Assembly: GCF_013343235.1 (NCBI RefSeq)
Contig: NZ_CP040094.1
Coordinates: 6,319,001-6,383,000 of the forward strand
Reading direction: 5' to 3'
DNA length: 64,000 nt
DNA from: Nostoc sp. TCL240-02
GTDB lineage: Bacteria > Cyanobacteriota > Cyanobacteriia > Cyanobacteriales > Nostocaceae
Of this stretch, positions 7,455 to 17,155 are shown in pieces. The notes under the pieces were generated by a model. The model saw only the letters and a program-made list of their open reading frames with translations, was not told where the DNA came from and made no database searches. Both the position numbers and the translations under genes were made by a program. Each line of letters opens with the position of its first letter. Position 1 is the stretch's first letter.

Positions 7455-8792
7455 ATGCCAATAGCAAATACTTCTTTATATACAAAAGTTCAATACCTCC
7501 AGCGTCAAGCAGCCTCACTTTTACTGTACCAGTCTGTTCTCCAAGGCGAAGTGGGGATGGCATTTTTAGAACTGTTGCAAGCTATACGTTACACTGATTC
7601 TGATGCACGGGGTTGTCTCCAAGCCTACGGTCGTTACTTCCACGCTTTGGCTGCTAAAAATCAAAACTGGGAAGACTATTTAATTACTCAACTTCTCTTC
7701 TCTAAGAATCCTTTTACAAAACTGGCTGAAGTAAAAGAATTTGAAGAATTGCCCCCAGCTTTAGTAGCAGCAGTACAGCATGATTTACAAATATTACAAA
7801 GTCTCTATGAATGTAGCAGCGCCTCTTTGAGTGAGTGGATACAAAGCGTAGCTCACATGCCGATTTCGCCGGTAGTATGGTATAAAGAGCAAGAATTCGT
7901 AGGAGTAGAGACATTCGCTACATATTTACAAGATTTAGATAATTGGGGTGATGCTGTAGAAGAGTTAGCGGCTTATTATCGGCAATGTGGCTCTGGTTTA
8001 TTTGCAGAATATCGCGCTTTACGTTGGCAAGCTGGGCAGTTTATCGGTATCCGATATTCCGATCCGGTTAAGCTGAGTGCGCTTGTAGGTTACGAGTCTC
8101 AAAGAGATGCTTTGTTAAAAAATACAGAGTTTTTATTATCAGGAGAGATGGCACTCCATGTATTACTTTACGGTAGTCGCGGTTCTGGCAAATCTTCTTT
8201 AGTGAAATCTTTGTTGAATGAATATAGCGAGCGTAGCCTCCGCTTATTGGAAGTGACAAAATCTGATTTAAAAGACTTACCAGAAATTGTGGAATATTTA
8301 CGAGGAGTATCACAAAAATTTATCATCTTTGTCGATGATCTTTCCTTTGAAGAAGATGATGATGCCTTTAAAGCGCTCAAGGTCGTTTTAGAAGGTAATT
8401 TAACCGCGCGGCCGCAAAATGTAGTTGTGTATGCTACTTCCAATCGTCGCCACTTGATTCGGGAGTTTTTTGTGGATAGACCTACCCCCAAGGATAATGA
8501 AGAAGTCCATGCTTGGGATACGATGCAGGAGAAGCTTTCATTTAGCGATCGCTTTGGTTTAACCTTGACCTTTGAACCAGCCGATCAGAAAACTTATTTG
8601 AAGATAGTACAACATCTAGCAGCACAAGCTGAAATTAATATTACCCAAGAAGATTTGGAGTTTCAAGCATTACAGTGGGCAACTCGCCACAACGGTCGTT
8701 CTGGACGCACAGCACGGCAGTTTGTTGATTTTTTAAAAGCAGATTTAAGACTTTTTTATGTAAATAACAATACATCCAATACTTCTGATTAA
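7455..8792 (+). CDS. DUF815 AAA-type ATPase
   Basis: A 445-aa cytoplasmic protein with a helical N-terminal half (1-200) and a C-terminal ATPase. Walker A GSRGSGKSS is near residue 240, and the Walker B region IIFVDDLSFEEDD is near 290. VVYATSNRRHLIREFF near 325 acts as sensor 1 and is a hallmark of the DUF815 family. The function of this family is not known; the fold suggests remodelling of a protein or nucleic acid. It stands as a single transcription unit upstream of the TerB-C/DUF2791 pair. Confidence 0.88.
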   Translation: MPIANTSLYTKVQYLQRQAASLLLYQSVLQGEVGMAFLELLQAIRYTDSDARGCLQAYGRYFHALAAKNQNWEDYLITQLLFSKNPFTKLAEVKEFEELPPALVAAVQHDLQILQSLYECSSASLSEWIQSVAHMPISPVVWYKEQEFVGVETFATYLQDLDNWGDAVEELAAYYRQCGSGLFAEYRALRWQAGQFIGIRYSDPVKLSALVGYESQRDALLKNTEFLLSGEMALHVLLYGSRGSGKSSLVKSLLNEYSERSLRLLEVTKSDLKDLPEIVEYLRGVSQKFIIFVDDLSFEEDDDAFKALKVVLEGNLTARPQNVVVYATSNRRHLIREFFVDRPTPKDNEEVHAWDTMQEKLSFSDRFGLTLTFEPADQKTYLKIVQHLAAQAEINITQEDLEFQALQWATRHNGRSGRTARQFVDFLKADLRLFYVNNNTSNTSD

Positions 8793-8937
8793 AATTAATT
8801 TATTGATGATTAATTTTTTTGTTAGTTACATAAAAATATGATGCGCCAGTAACTAAAACTAGATATTTCAGAAATACTATGATACAAAACTTTGGAAAAA
8901 TGCCTTATTTAACCAAACAGAATAACCTGTGTATTCT

Positions 8938-8981
8938 AATTCGTAATTACATTGGACGGTACGCGAATGTAATTACGAATT
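8938..8981. repeat. Perfect 16-bp inverted repeat with 12-base loop
   Basis: AATTCGTAATTACATT (8938-8953) is matched exactly by its reverse complement at 8966-8981. A third partial copy (ATTACGAATTAG) follows near 9032-9043, just before the next ORF, and related sequence recurs near 44141-44153. The intervening DNA holds the GAGACGCTACGCCAATGGCGAG type repeat common in Nostoc. It may be a terminator-like structure or a small non-autonomous repeat. Confidence 0.7.
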
Positions 8982-9044
8982 ATGTAGCCTGCTTCTCGCC
9001 TTCTCTACGAGACGCTACGCCAATGGCGAGTATTACGAATTAGT

Positions 9045-10382
9045 ATGAAACTTACTTATTCTGATAATTTCACTACGCTAAAAACGAGCAATATGCAATC
9101 AGTAACGATCAGCAATCGATTTATACTAGGAATAGTTGCCTTTAGTGTAAGTTTTGGTCTTAGTCTCGTCCCAAGCTGGGATTTTAATAAAGCTTTTCTC
9201 ACAGGTTTAATTACTGCTGCTACTATCTATGCAGCAGCATTATTTGTAGATAAGCGGCGGAGAAATTATGAAATGTTTGTTTTAGGTTCTCTCCGCAAAC
9301 GAATTAAAGAAATGGAGGGGTTGAAAGCTCGTGTTGTCAGAGAAATAAATCAAATCGAAGAACATCATAATTTATTATATGCAGAGTCACAGCAACTCCA
9401 AAATCAAGTCACAGAAAGCCGTAATCAAAGAGATAGCTTACATCGAGAATTAAGAACATTTACCGGACAAAAAAAACAGCTAGAAACTGAAATCAATACT
9501 CTGCAAACTGAAATTAATAACTTGCAGAAAAATCAAACAGAATTGAATAATGCTTTTTCTATACTTACAGCAGAGAAGCGTCGTCTAGAGTCAAATTGTA
9601 ATGTATCTCGTGCTGAAATCACGCAATTGCAAAGCCAAATTTCAGAACTCCAGCAAGAGAAACAAGAAGTTGAAAGTAATTTAACTCTTTTAGGCAGACT
9701 CAAACCCCAATTAGAAGAAAAACTATACGAACTGCGAATTGCAATTCAAGAGTTAGAAGTTGAGACAACCCAAAAAAATCAGTTGCTGGTAGCGACAAAA
9801 ACCGAAAGAGAAAATATCCAAACCATCCTACATTCTTCACAAACCCAACTAGCAGAACACAAAGCCGAATTACAGCAGTTGCAAGGGCAAATTTCATTAT
9901 TGCAAGAAGAACGAGATTCATTGCAAAATCAAGTATGGGAATTACTCCAACAACTAGAAACATTTAATCAAGAACCTTTAGCTGATAATTTCCAAGAAGA
10001 TGATACTGAATTGTTTCCCTTTTCTGAAATAATGGAAACTACAGCAGTCATAAATAATTCGGAAATTGAGACATCAGAGAATATCCCTGAAGAATGGACT
10101 AATTTTTTAGAAAATCTCCCAGGATACGAACTACAAGTATTAAAAGCGATAGTCGAGCAAGATAATCCCAAGGCTGCTATCAAAAAAATTGCCGAAGCAA
10201 ATATCACTATGCCGAATCTTTTAATCGATTCTATCAATGAACGGGCAAATGATACTATTGGGGAATTAATAATTAACTCAGATTCGGAAATTCCAGAAGT
10301 TTACCATGAGCATATTACCCATGTCAAAAAAATGATTGCAACCCATGAAAGTCTCATGGCTAGACATGCGTCGCCAAATTAA
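9045..10382 (+). CDS. Membrane-anchored coiled-coil protein with TerB-C-like domain
   Basis: A 445-aa protein in three parts. Two hydrophobic helices lie near residues 28-45 and 50-68 (FILGIVAFSVSFGLSLVPSW, then FLTGLITAATIYAAALFV). A long coiled coil runs from about 85 to 320, rich in Gln, Glu and Leu. The C-terminal 100 residues contain GYELQVLKAIVEQDNP, TMPNLLIDSINERANDTIGE and an acidic tail, resembling the TerB-C domain of tellurite/stress systems. The coiled coil probably projects into the cytoplasm. The start is uncertain: 9045 gives the longest form, and 9093 (MQSVTISNRF) is possible; neither has a strong Shine-Dalgarno. The next gene encodes a DUF2791 ATPase, a known companion of TerB-type proteins. 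Confidence 0.72.
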   Translation: MKLTYSDNFTTLKTSNMQSVTISNRFILGIVAFSVSFGLSLVPSWDFNKAFLTGLITAATIYAAALFVDKRRRNYEMFVLGSLRKRIKEMEGLKARVVREINQIEEHHNLLYAESQQLQNQVTESRNQRDSLHRELRTFTGQKKQLETEINTLQTEINNLQKNQTELNNAFSILTAEKRRLESNCNVSRAEITQLQSQISELQQEKQEVESNLTLLGRLKPQLEEKLYELRIAIQELEVETTQKNQLLVATKTERENIQTILHSSQTQLAEHKAELQQLQGQISLLQEERDSLQNQVWELLQQLETFNQEPLADNFQEDDTELFPFSEIMETTAVINNSEIETSENIPEEWTNFLENLPGYELQVLKAIVEQDNPKAAIKKIAEANITMPNLLIDSINERANDTIGELIINSDSEIPEVYHEHITHVKKMIATHESLMARHASPN

Positions 10383-10478
10383 AATATTATTGCCGTCGTA
10401 AGATTAGTCGTAAGGTGAATATGTACCTTACCTATTTACTACGTGCTTATGCGTTTAGAATAAAAAGAAGTGTAATAC

Positions 10479-11801
10479 ATGGCAAAGCTCAAAATCTCGA
10501 AAAAAATTTCCACTGGTTTAATCAATTCCCTTGGTGCAGGGGTAGTACCAAGAGTAGGAGTTGAATATATCGCAGTAGGTCGAGAAAAAGAACTAAAAAG
10601 CCTATTACAAAATCTTGATGATATTGCAGAAGGTGTAGCAGCGTTTCGCTTCATAATTGGTAACTACGGTTCCGGGAAAAGTTTTTTATTGCAACTACTT
10701 CGCAACCGTGCTATTGAGCAAGGTTTTGTAGTAGCAGATGCTGATTTATCCCCTGAACGCCGATTAGCTGGAAGCAACAATGAAGGTGTAGCCACCTATC
10801 GAGAATTAATGAGCCATCTAGCTACAAAAACTCGTCCTGATGGCGGTGCTTTAGTCTCAATTTTAGAAGGATGGATTAATAAAATTCAACAAGAAGTAGT
10901 CAAAGAAACTGAAATGCGTCCCAATGACGATGGTTTTGATGACCAAGTTGAAGCGAAAATTAGGGAAGTAGTTCAGTATATTGAAGATTTAGTTCACGGT
11001 TTTGATTTTGGTAGCGTGATTATTGCTTATTGGCGTGGCTACCGAATAGATGATGATAATTTAAAAAATGCAGCGATGCGCTGGTTGCGGGGAGAATTTA
11101 CTACTAAAGTTGAGGCAAAAGCAGCTTTAGGAGTGCGGGTAATTATTGATGATGATAGTTGGTATGACTATATAAAACTGTTTGCAAAGTTTGTCGCTGA
11201 AATTGGCTATAAAGGATTATTAATTTTAGTTGATGAAGCCGTACATTTATATCAAATATCTACTACAGTCACGCGAGAAAAGAATTATAATCGACTCCTG
11301 GCAATGTTTAACGATACTATGCAATGTAAAGCAGAACATCTTGGTATTGTTGTTGGTGGAACAACCAAGTTTTTAGAAGATCCCAAACGAGGACTTTTTG
11401 CAGACCAAGCTTGGCAAAGACGCACAAAAGAAAGTCGTTTTGTTGCACAGGCTAATGTTCAAGAAAATTCAGGGCCAGTGATTCGGCTAAATCCGTTGAG
11501 TGAAGCAGAAATCTTGACGCTTTTGCAACGTTTAGCTGAGATTCATGCACTCAATTTTGCGTATGAACAAACTTTGACAAATCGTGAGTTGAAGGAGTTT
11601 GTGAAAGAAATTATTAATCGTTTGGGTGCAGAAGCATTACTGACACCAGGGGAAATTGTGCGAGATTTTATGAGTGTGCTGAATATTCTTCACCAAAATC
11701 CAGGAATTGCGTTTTCTGAATTAATTCATGGTTCTAAATTTAAACCTACTGCTATGGGTAAGGATGCAGATGAGGATAGTACAGCTGAATTTAGTTTGTA
11801 A
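10479..11801 (+). CDS. DUF2791 (BrxD-like) P-loop ATPase
   Basis: A 440-aa ATPase with Walker A GNYGSGKSF near residue 61 and Walker B LLILVDEAVHL near 247, plus the conserved DADLSPERRL and NPLSEAEILTLL segments. These fit the DUF2791 group, which includes BREX BrxD and ATPases found beside TerB-domain proteins and large helicases. In BREX the protein is one part of a phage-defence complex. Here no helicase, PglZ or methylase is adjacent, so a defence role is only an analogy. It follows the TerB-C protein by 96 bases on the same strand and probably works with it. Confidence 0.82.
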   Translation: MAKLKISKKISTGLINSLGAGVVPRVGVEYIAVGREKELKSLLQNLDDIAEGVAAFRFIIGNYGSGKSFLLQLLRNRAIEQGFVVADADLSPERRLAGSNNEGVATYRELMSHLATKTRPDGGALVSILEGWINKIQQEVVKETEMRPNDDGFDDQVEAKIREVVQYIEDLVHGFDFGSVIIAYWRGYRIDDDNLKNAAMRWLRGEFTTKVEAKAALGVRVIIDDDSWYDYIKLFAKFVAEIGYKGLLILVDEAVHLYQISTTVTREKNYNRLLAMFNDTMQCKAEHLGIVVGGTTKFLEDPKRGLFADQAWQRRTKESRFVAQANVQENSGPVIRLNPLSEAEILTLLQRLAEIHALNFAYEQTLTNRELKEFVKEIINRLGAEALLTPGEIVRDFMSVLNILHQNPGIAFSELIHGSKFKPTAMGKDADEDSTAEFSL

Positions 11802-11802
11802 T

Positions 11803-12489
11803 TTACTCTCTAGTAATTGGTAAACCAAGCCAATGACTAAGTTCATAAGCTAGCCAGTCAAGTTCTGGAGGAGTGACAGGAAAAAAATAGAATTCACCAG
11901 TTAAAATATCATACTTTTTGCTTCCTGCCCAGATTGTCAAAGAAGGTTGATTATAGATATCCTTACTTCGTTCTAGACGTAGAATATTCTGTCTGTAACT
12001 TGGAGATGGGTGAAGACGTTTAATTCCAAACAATTCATAAATCAGGGAAATTTTGTCATTATTAATATAAATCTTTTTTTTACCTAAAATACCTATGGAA
12101 ACAAAAATAAATAATATAATTGCAGATGATAAAAATATCATAAAAGATGCTAATGCCAAAATATTTAGACTATCAGAAAAAATTGGTAGAACAGGAATAA
12201 ATAAAAGAATTAGTATAGATATAATTAAATTAATAATAGTTTTTTGGCTAAAAAAACCTCTAGGTGGTATGAGAATTTCTAAAGAGTTAGCATTCTTAGT
12301 CAAAATAATTTTACTGCCAGGAGGTTTTCTAGGGAATGAATTACTTTGTATCCTGGGAATCTGAGATGTATTTCCCTGTAGTTGTAAGGCTTGCAAAGCG
12401 TCTTCAGCAGAAGTCAAACGTTGACTCGCAAGAGGTTCTGTCATCCTCCTCAACCAACTACTGAAAGTAGGATTAATATTAGCTACCTG
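11803..12489 (-). pseudogene. Distal part of the interrupted kinase gene (two TM helices and C-terminal domain)
   Basis: This segment continues the kinase gene 12490-13200 in the same frame after a single TAA at 12492-12490. The codons after the stop (QVANINPTFSSWLRRMTEP) restore the end of the kinase fold, so this is one gene with one nonsense codon and not two genes. The remainder holds two hydrophobic helices (IINLIISILILLFIPVL; ILALASFMIFLSSAIILFIF) and a C-terminal domain of about 85 residues ending near LDWLAYELSHWLGLPI. An internal ATG at 12453 leaves a 216-aa ORF that could be made separately only if it has its own start signal. None is obvious. Confidence 0.8.
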
Positions 12490-13200
12490 TTAAAATTCAA
12501 GCCGCAAGTCGGTTTGTGGTAAATCGGTTGGATGCTGACCTGTTACCAAGTAAATTAAAGTTGCTCCTAAACTGTAAAGGTCAGAAGCAGGAATAGCTCT
12601 ACCATTAAATTGTTCTGGCGGTACATAGCCATAGGTTCCCATCACTATAATTGTGCTACTTCTTCTGGCGATGGTTTGCACTGAACCAAAATCTACCAAG
12701 TACACTTCACCCACACTATTACCAGAGCGATTTGTTAGTAGAATATTGCTTGGCTTGATATCACGATGAATTACGGGCGGTTGACGGCCATGCAAATATT
12801 TGAGAATTTCTAGAATAGCTTTTGCTAGTTCCTTAACTTCTTCTTCACTGAAACTACGCCCAGCTTTGAGTTGTGCTTCTAGAGATTGGGCTGGGATATA
12901 ACTTTGTAGGAGTGCAAATCCTCTACTGTTGGGTGAATCTAGCTCAAAGTAGTCAAGGTAGCGGGGAATGGCTGGGTGAGAGAGTGCTTTGAGAGTTTCA
13001 GCTTCTCGCTCAAATAGTTTGAGGTCGTTCCATTCAAACTCATTACCAAAGGTTAGTATTTTGACTACTACTAATTCTAGAGTTTGTAAGTCACGAGTTA
13101 GCAGCGATCGCCGTCCGGCTTTTTTGCCAAGTTCCTGTTGCACTTGATACCGTTCCAACAGGATCTCTTGGTTAAAATCTGGCGATTCATGATTTGTCAT
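12490..13200 (-). CDS. Serine/threonine kinase, truncated by an in-frame stop
   Basis: As it stands this gives 236 aa. It has the catalytic lysine in VVVKIL near residue 46, HRDIKPSNIL near 145, VDFGS near 170 and the PPEQF activation-loop end near 195. The stop falls after TDLRLEF, just before the last helix of the fold (found in frame downstream). The family's usual form continues into membrane helices. The glycine loop is weak (LGKKAGRRS), as in many cyanobacterial kinases. Activity of the truncated product is doubtful. A sequencing error or readthrough cannot be excluded. Confidence 0.85.
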   Translation of the reverse strand: MTNHESPDFNQEILLERYQVQQELGKKAGRRSLLTRDLQTLELVVVKILTFGNEFEWNDLKLFEREAETLKALSHPAIPRYLDYFELDSPNSRGFALLQSYIPAQSLEAQLKAGRSFSEEEVKELAKAILEILKYLHGRQPPVIHRDIKPSNILLTNRSGNSVGEVYLVDFGSVQTIARRSSTIIVMGTYGYVPPEQFNGRAIPASDLYSLGATLIYLVTGQHPTDLPQTDLRLEF

Positions 13201-13612
13201 TTGCTAGTGACTCCAAAGCTTTATCGCTTTTATAGCTTTCCTGCTTGCTTCTGACCTACTGTAAGATTACTTATGTCCTGAATTTAAGACGAAATTAAAG
13301 CGTCAATTAAGAAACTATGTTGTAGCAACTAGCGCGTCGATTCGTATTTTCTCCTTGACATTACGGATGTAGCAGATAGCTTAAGTCTTTTTCCTACTTC
13401 AGAATTTCTTGACTCCCGCGTTATCATCTGAAAAAGATAAAACTTTTGTGAGGTGGGGAGGTTTTCTCGCTTAGGGAGTTCCGACAACTAAATCATCCCG
13501 TAGAATAGACAGGTGAAAACCCTGCCTCATAAAAAATACGGGAAAATTTTTAGAAATTCCTCAAGACTCAGGACTCGCTATTTATCTGCTCACTCAGGAC
13601 TCAGGACTCTTT
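13201..13612. other. Intergenic region between divergent kinase genes
   Basis: A gap of 412 bases with no supported gene. A short direct repeat of ACTCAGGACT occurs three times just before the 13613 start codon (13566-13608), which would fall in the leader of the downstream kinase. No clear terminator or operator is seen. Confidence 0.6.
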
Positions 13613-15214
13613 ATGTTAGCAGGCACAATTTTGCAAGATGGAAAATATACCCTAATTCAAGAAATAGGGCGGGGTGGCTTTGGTATTACATTTAAAGCTA
13701 CCCATCACTACTTAGGTCAGGAGGTGGTGATGAAAACCATCAATGAACGGCTGCGACAACATCCTGATTTTGCGAAATTTGAGCGCCAATTCCAAGATGA
13801 AGCCAGACGATTAGCTACCTGTATTCATCCAAATATAGTCCGAGTCAGTGACTTTTTTGTGGAAGCTGGACTGCCTTACATGGTAATGGAATACATTCGT
13901 GGCGAAACCTTGGGAGACGCATTTGTATTACCAGGAATAACCTTACCTGAAGCCACAGCAATTCATTACATTCGGCAAATTGGAGCAGCTTTACAGGTAG
14001 TACACAACAATGGTTTGCTGCACCGGGATGTTAAACCAGATAATATTATTCTTCGTCAAGGAACACAAGAAGTAGTACTAATTGATTTTGGCATTGCTAG
14101 AGAATTTAATGGCGGTGTCAGACAAACTCACACTGGTCTGGTTTCTGAAGGCTATTCTCCAATTGAGCAGTATTTGACGCAAGCGTCGCGCACACCCGCC
14201 ACCGATGTTTATGGTTTAGCCGCCACCTTGTATTCACTGTTGACAGCACAAGTACCTATGCCAGCATTATTGCGCGATCGCGAACAAATGCCATCCCCCC
14301 GCGAATTGCAGCCACATTTGAGTGCTGCTGTCAATCAGGCAATAATGCGCGGTATGGCGGTGGAGTCTCGTTTTCGACCAGCGACAGTTGCTGAGTGGTT
14401 ACAACTCCTACCTGGAAATGAGGGGCTGATGACACCGGAAGCCTTAGCAACTTATGCAGTCCCAACTGTCAATTTATCTGCCCAGCAAGCTGCAACTTTA
14501 CTTGGGAAAACTGGCCAAAATCGCCTTCATAAGCCATCTGTGTTGGCACCTAACCCAGGCATCGCCAAAGAAAATCTACTGGCAAAAAAACCAGGATCGT
14601 CTCAAATACTCATTGGTGTAGGTGTAGCCTTGATTGCTGCTACCGCAGGTTTTGGCATCACTAGCATTTTACCCAAATCTCAGCCGCAGCCAACTGCAAA
14701 GCCGCTTTTTGAACAGCCTACTCAAAAACCCGCTGCGAAAGTACCTAGCTTAGAAAATGGTGCAGAGACTAACACCACCTCAAGAACAGAATCAGCACCT
14801 CTTTCTAATTCCAAGCAGCGCCGACGTAATCGCCGTTCTTCCTCCGAAGAAACTCCTAGCAGCCCTACAGGAGAATCACAACAGGACGATTTGCAGCAAT
14901 CTCCATCTTCACCTAGCGTTTCCCCCACACCCTCGCTAGTGGAAAAACTACGGGCGATCAGATCGTCTCGTAGCGCTTCTCCCGCACCATTGCCACAAAG
15001 TAACTTACCTGCTTCTAATCAGAATTCTGCTTCTCCTCAATTGGTAATTCCATCAAATTCTGTGGTTATACCAGCAGCACCACCGATACAATCCAAACAG
15101 TCAGATCCTTCTGCTGTAGTAGTACCAACACTAGAAAAGCAAAATACACCGACTGAGAATCTACCACAGAGCGATCGGAAACTTCAGGAAAAGCTACAAG
15201 ATGACAATAATTAG
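13613..15214 (+). CDS. Membrane-anchored serine/threonine protein kinase
   Basis: A 533-aa protein with a complete N-terminal kinase domain (about 10-265). It has glycine loop GRGGFG, VVMKTI lysine, HRDVKPDN near 137, DFGIA near 158 and a GYSPIEQY activation segment, the usual cyanobacterial form. A hydrophobic helix lies near 329-352. A low-complexity Ser/Pro/Gln/Arg tail follows and would lie outside the cytoplasm if the kinase is inside. Targets are unknown. It is divergent from the broken kinase at 13200 and ends 42 bases before the CapA gene, which converges on it. Confidence 0.9.
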   Translation: MLAGTILQDGKYTLIQEIGRGGFGITFKATHHYLGQEVVMKTINERLRQHPDFAKFERQFQDEARRLATCIHPNIVRVSDFFVEAGLPYMVMEYIRGETLGDAFVLPGITLPEATAIHYIRQIGAALQVVHNNGLLHRDVKPDNIILRQGTQEVVLIDFGIAREFNGGVRQTHTGLVSEGYSPIEQYLTQASRTPATDVYGLAATLYSLLTAQVPMPALLRDREQMPSPRELQPHLSAAVNQAIMRGMAVESRFRPATVAEWLQLLPGNEGLMTPEALATYAVPTVNLSAQQAATLLGKTGQNRLHKPSVLAPNPGIAKENLLAKKPGSSQILIGVGVALIAATAGFGITSILPKSQPQPTAKPLFEQPTQKPAAKVPSLENGAETNTTSRTESAPLSNSKQRRRNRRSSSEETPSSPTGESQQDDLQQSPSSPSVSPTPSLVEKLRAIRSSRSASPAPLPQSNLPASNQNSASPQLVIPSNSVVIPAAPPIQSKQSDPSAVVVPTLEKQNTPTENLPQSDRKLQEKLQDDNN

Positions 15215-15256
15215 CCGATTTTAGATTTTGTCTTTTATCTAAAATTAATCTCATGT

Positions 15257-16429
15257 TTATTTCTTTTTCTGTACAACAACTTCCCCCTTCTTATTAATCT
15301 TTACCGGATTTTTAGGAAAAGCTTGCTTATTCAAAGAACGCATGAGTTTCACAGTCCTAAAATACCGATCAATTTGAGGAATTCCTTGCCTATCCATCCG
15401 CACAGGGATAATTTTACTTGATACCAAATCTCCGATAGAGTTGAGTTTAACTTCTAAAATCATAGAGTCACCCGTCTGTGCATTTGTAGATAAAGTTCGA
15501 TATCCTAGAAAGTTTCCTAAAGAATAGGCAATGATTTTTCCCTTATAGATTTCCATCGCTCTCGGAACATGAGGCCCATGTCCTATTACTAAATCTGCTC
15601 CCGCATCAATCATGTTTCGAGCAAACTTAATTGAATTACCTCGATTTTCTCCATAAAAAAACTCTGTCTCATTCTTAATATGTAGTGCCCCCGTCCCTTC
15701 GGCTCCGGCGTGCATCGATACTACTACAATGTTTGCTTTATTTTTAGCTTCTGCTATAAGTGCTTGAGCTGCTCCTAAATTATGAATGGAATTATACATT
15801 TCATAAGGAGAAAAACCCACCATTGCCACGGGGATATTGTTAGCTTTCAAATAAAGAATTTGATTTTTATGACCTAATGTTGCAATGCCCACAGCCTCAA
15901 GATTTTTCTTTGTATCTTTGAACCCTACCGGGCCAAAATCCATTGCATGGTTATTGGCCATATTAAACACATTAAAACCAACCTCAGCAAATAGGCGAGC
16001 ATATCCAGGTGGGGAACGAAAAGCAAAGACTTGTCCTTTATTAGTATCTTTGGTGGTGTAAGGATAATTAGTTAAGCTACTTTCAAAGTTACCAAATAAA
16101 ATATCAGATCCTTGCAAGTGAGTTCTCACTGACTTTGGTAATAATTGATCTCGAAACCTGGGTAATCTATAGTTAGGAAAATTAGTACCAGGAATAATAT
16201 CTCCAACAGCTTTGATAGTAATAGTATCTGGAAAAGTTTGCTGTTTTGGTATTAGTGACGTAGGTTCAGGAATGCCAATCGGTAATGGTACAGGTTCAGT
16301 GGGTGTAGTAGCAGCGTTTAATTGCTGTGATTGCCCAAGCCGAATAACGACTCCTATACTAATACCCATATATAAACAAATACTGATAAAACTAAATGAA
16401 AGCCCTCTCCCCACAATGAGATTCGCCAT
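15257..16429 (-). CDS. CapA/PgsA-family metallophosphatase-like protein
   Basis: A 390-aa protein with an N-terminal hydrophobic anchor near residues 9-29, then a Pro/Thr linker. The CapA domain (about 70-340) is marked by AVGDIIPGTN, FGNFESSLTN, NMANNHAMDFG, VVSMHAGAEGTG and IGHGPHVPRAMEIYKGK. These are the metal-binding motifs of this calcineurin-like fold. Family members take part in poly-gamma-glutamate or capsule production, but most cyanobacterial copies are uncharacterised. It is probably exported or membrane-tethered. No capsule genes are adjacent. Confidence 0.88.
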   Translation of the reverse strand: MANLIVGRGLSFSFISICLYMGISIGVVIRLGQSQQLNAATTPTEPVPLPIGIPEPTSLIPKQQTFPDTITIKAVGDIIPGTNFPNYRLPRFRDQLLPKSVRTHLQGSDILFGNFESSLTNYPYTTKDTNKGQVFAFRSPPGYARLFAEVGFNVFNMANNHAMDFGPVGFKDTKKNLEAVGIATLGHKNQILYLKANNIPVAMVGFSPYEMYNSIHNLGAAQALIAEAKNKANIVVVSMHAGAEGTGALHIKNETEFFYGENRGNSIKFARNMIDAGADLVIGHGPHVPRAMEIYKGKIIAYSLGNFLGYRTLSTNAQTGDSMILEVKLNSIGDLVSSKIIPVRMDRQGIPQIDRYFRTVKLMRSLNKQAFPKNPVKINKKGEVVVQKKK

Positions 16430-16995
16430 CGTTCATTCCTCACACGATGGCATTAGTTTATCCCACAAATCTGTGTTGTTGCTGTATATTTTAGTGTTTT
16501 CTAGGCAATATTTGACTCAGTAACCAGGTAAATATAATCTTGCTAATGTTTATTCGCTCCAGAACTTAGTAAAAGCCATATGGTTTTTGCCATAGAGATA
16601 CATCATTTTTCTCTTGTTCTCAGAGAATAATCATGAAAGTTGATAATTATCAGCAGATACAGCAAATGTTAGGACTAGAAAATGACTTATTAGTACGAAT
16701 ATCAAGTAGTTATGTTGACTAAAATCACACATGAATAATGATTTACATTACGTATGTTATTGTAGTGTAATGATACAAGATTTCATGGCAGATATCAACA
16801 ACATGTATAATAATGCACTAGTTATTACTCGTTATATAATAATTTTTTTGACGAGAAAATCAAAATATTCATTATTATTTATAGTATTTTTATCTTTTTG
16901 TATATCATTACTGCTGGCATTAATTCATGGTACATTATTGTACTTCTCTTGAAGCTAAAAGGATGTCTCTAGCCGCTTATAAAATAAATAAAAAC
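16430..16995. other. Intergenic region left of the integrated element
   Basis: AT-rich DNA, 566 bases. A 29-codon ORF (16633-16722) and a 73-codon ORF (16731-16952) with a hydrophobic C-terminal end exist, but neither has a convincing ribosome binding site and I recognise neither. I do not call them. Confidence 0.5.
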
Positions 16996-17054
16996 GGAGA
17001 GGGGGGGATTCGAACCCCCGTTGGGTTTCCCCAAAACGCATTTCGAGTGCGTCA
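16996..17054 (-). pseudogene. Displaced 3' half of tRNA-Ser(CGA), left attachment site (attL)
   Basis: On the minus strand this holds the anticodon arm (loop CTCGAAA), a variable arm (TTGGG-AAA-CCCAA), a T arm (five G-C pairs around TTCGAAT) and the acceptor strand CCTCTCC. No D arm follows; sequence beyond 17054 is element DNA. It is what remains of the original tRNA 3' half after integration. It should not be a working tRNA. Confidence 0.9.
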
Positions 17055-17121
17055 AGCCTAGTAGATGGACACTATGTCTGGTAAGTGTTACAGTGTTTTG
17101 AACGGGATATCACTGATAGAC

Positions 17122-17142
17122 CTGTACCAATACCTGTACCAA
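17122..17142 (+). promoter_or_regulatory. Left arm-type integrase sites (two CTGTACCAA repeats)
   Basis: CTGTACCAA occurs at 17122-17130 and 17134-17142, between the left core and the integrase start codon (17156). The same word in the same orientation occurs three times near the right end. Placement on both sides of the crossover site is what arm-type sites of tyrosine integrases look like. Binding here could also repress the integrase gene. Confidence 0.65.
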
Positions 17143-17155
17143 GGCAAGCAATAAT

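Noticed and set aside
9045..11801. Complete BREX system
   Set aside because: Only a BrxD-like ATPase is present; no PglX, PglZ, BrxC or helicase is nearby.
12095..12364. 89-aa ORF on the plus strand
   Set aside because: It is antisense to the membrane region of the broken kinase gene.
16731..16952. 73-aa ORF with hydrophobic C-terminus
   Set aside because: No ribosome binding site, AT-rich random-like sequence and no recognisable pattern.
16996..17054. Functional tRNA at the left end
   Set aside because: There is no D arm or 5' acceptor strand; it is only the 3' half.
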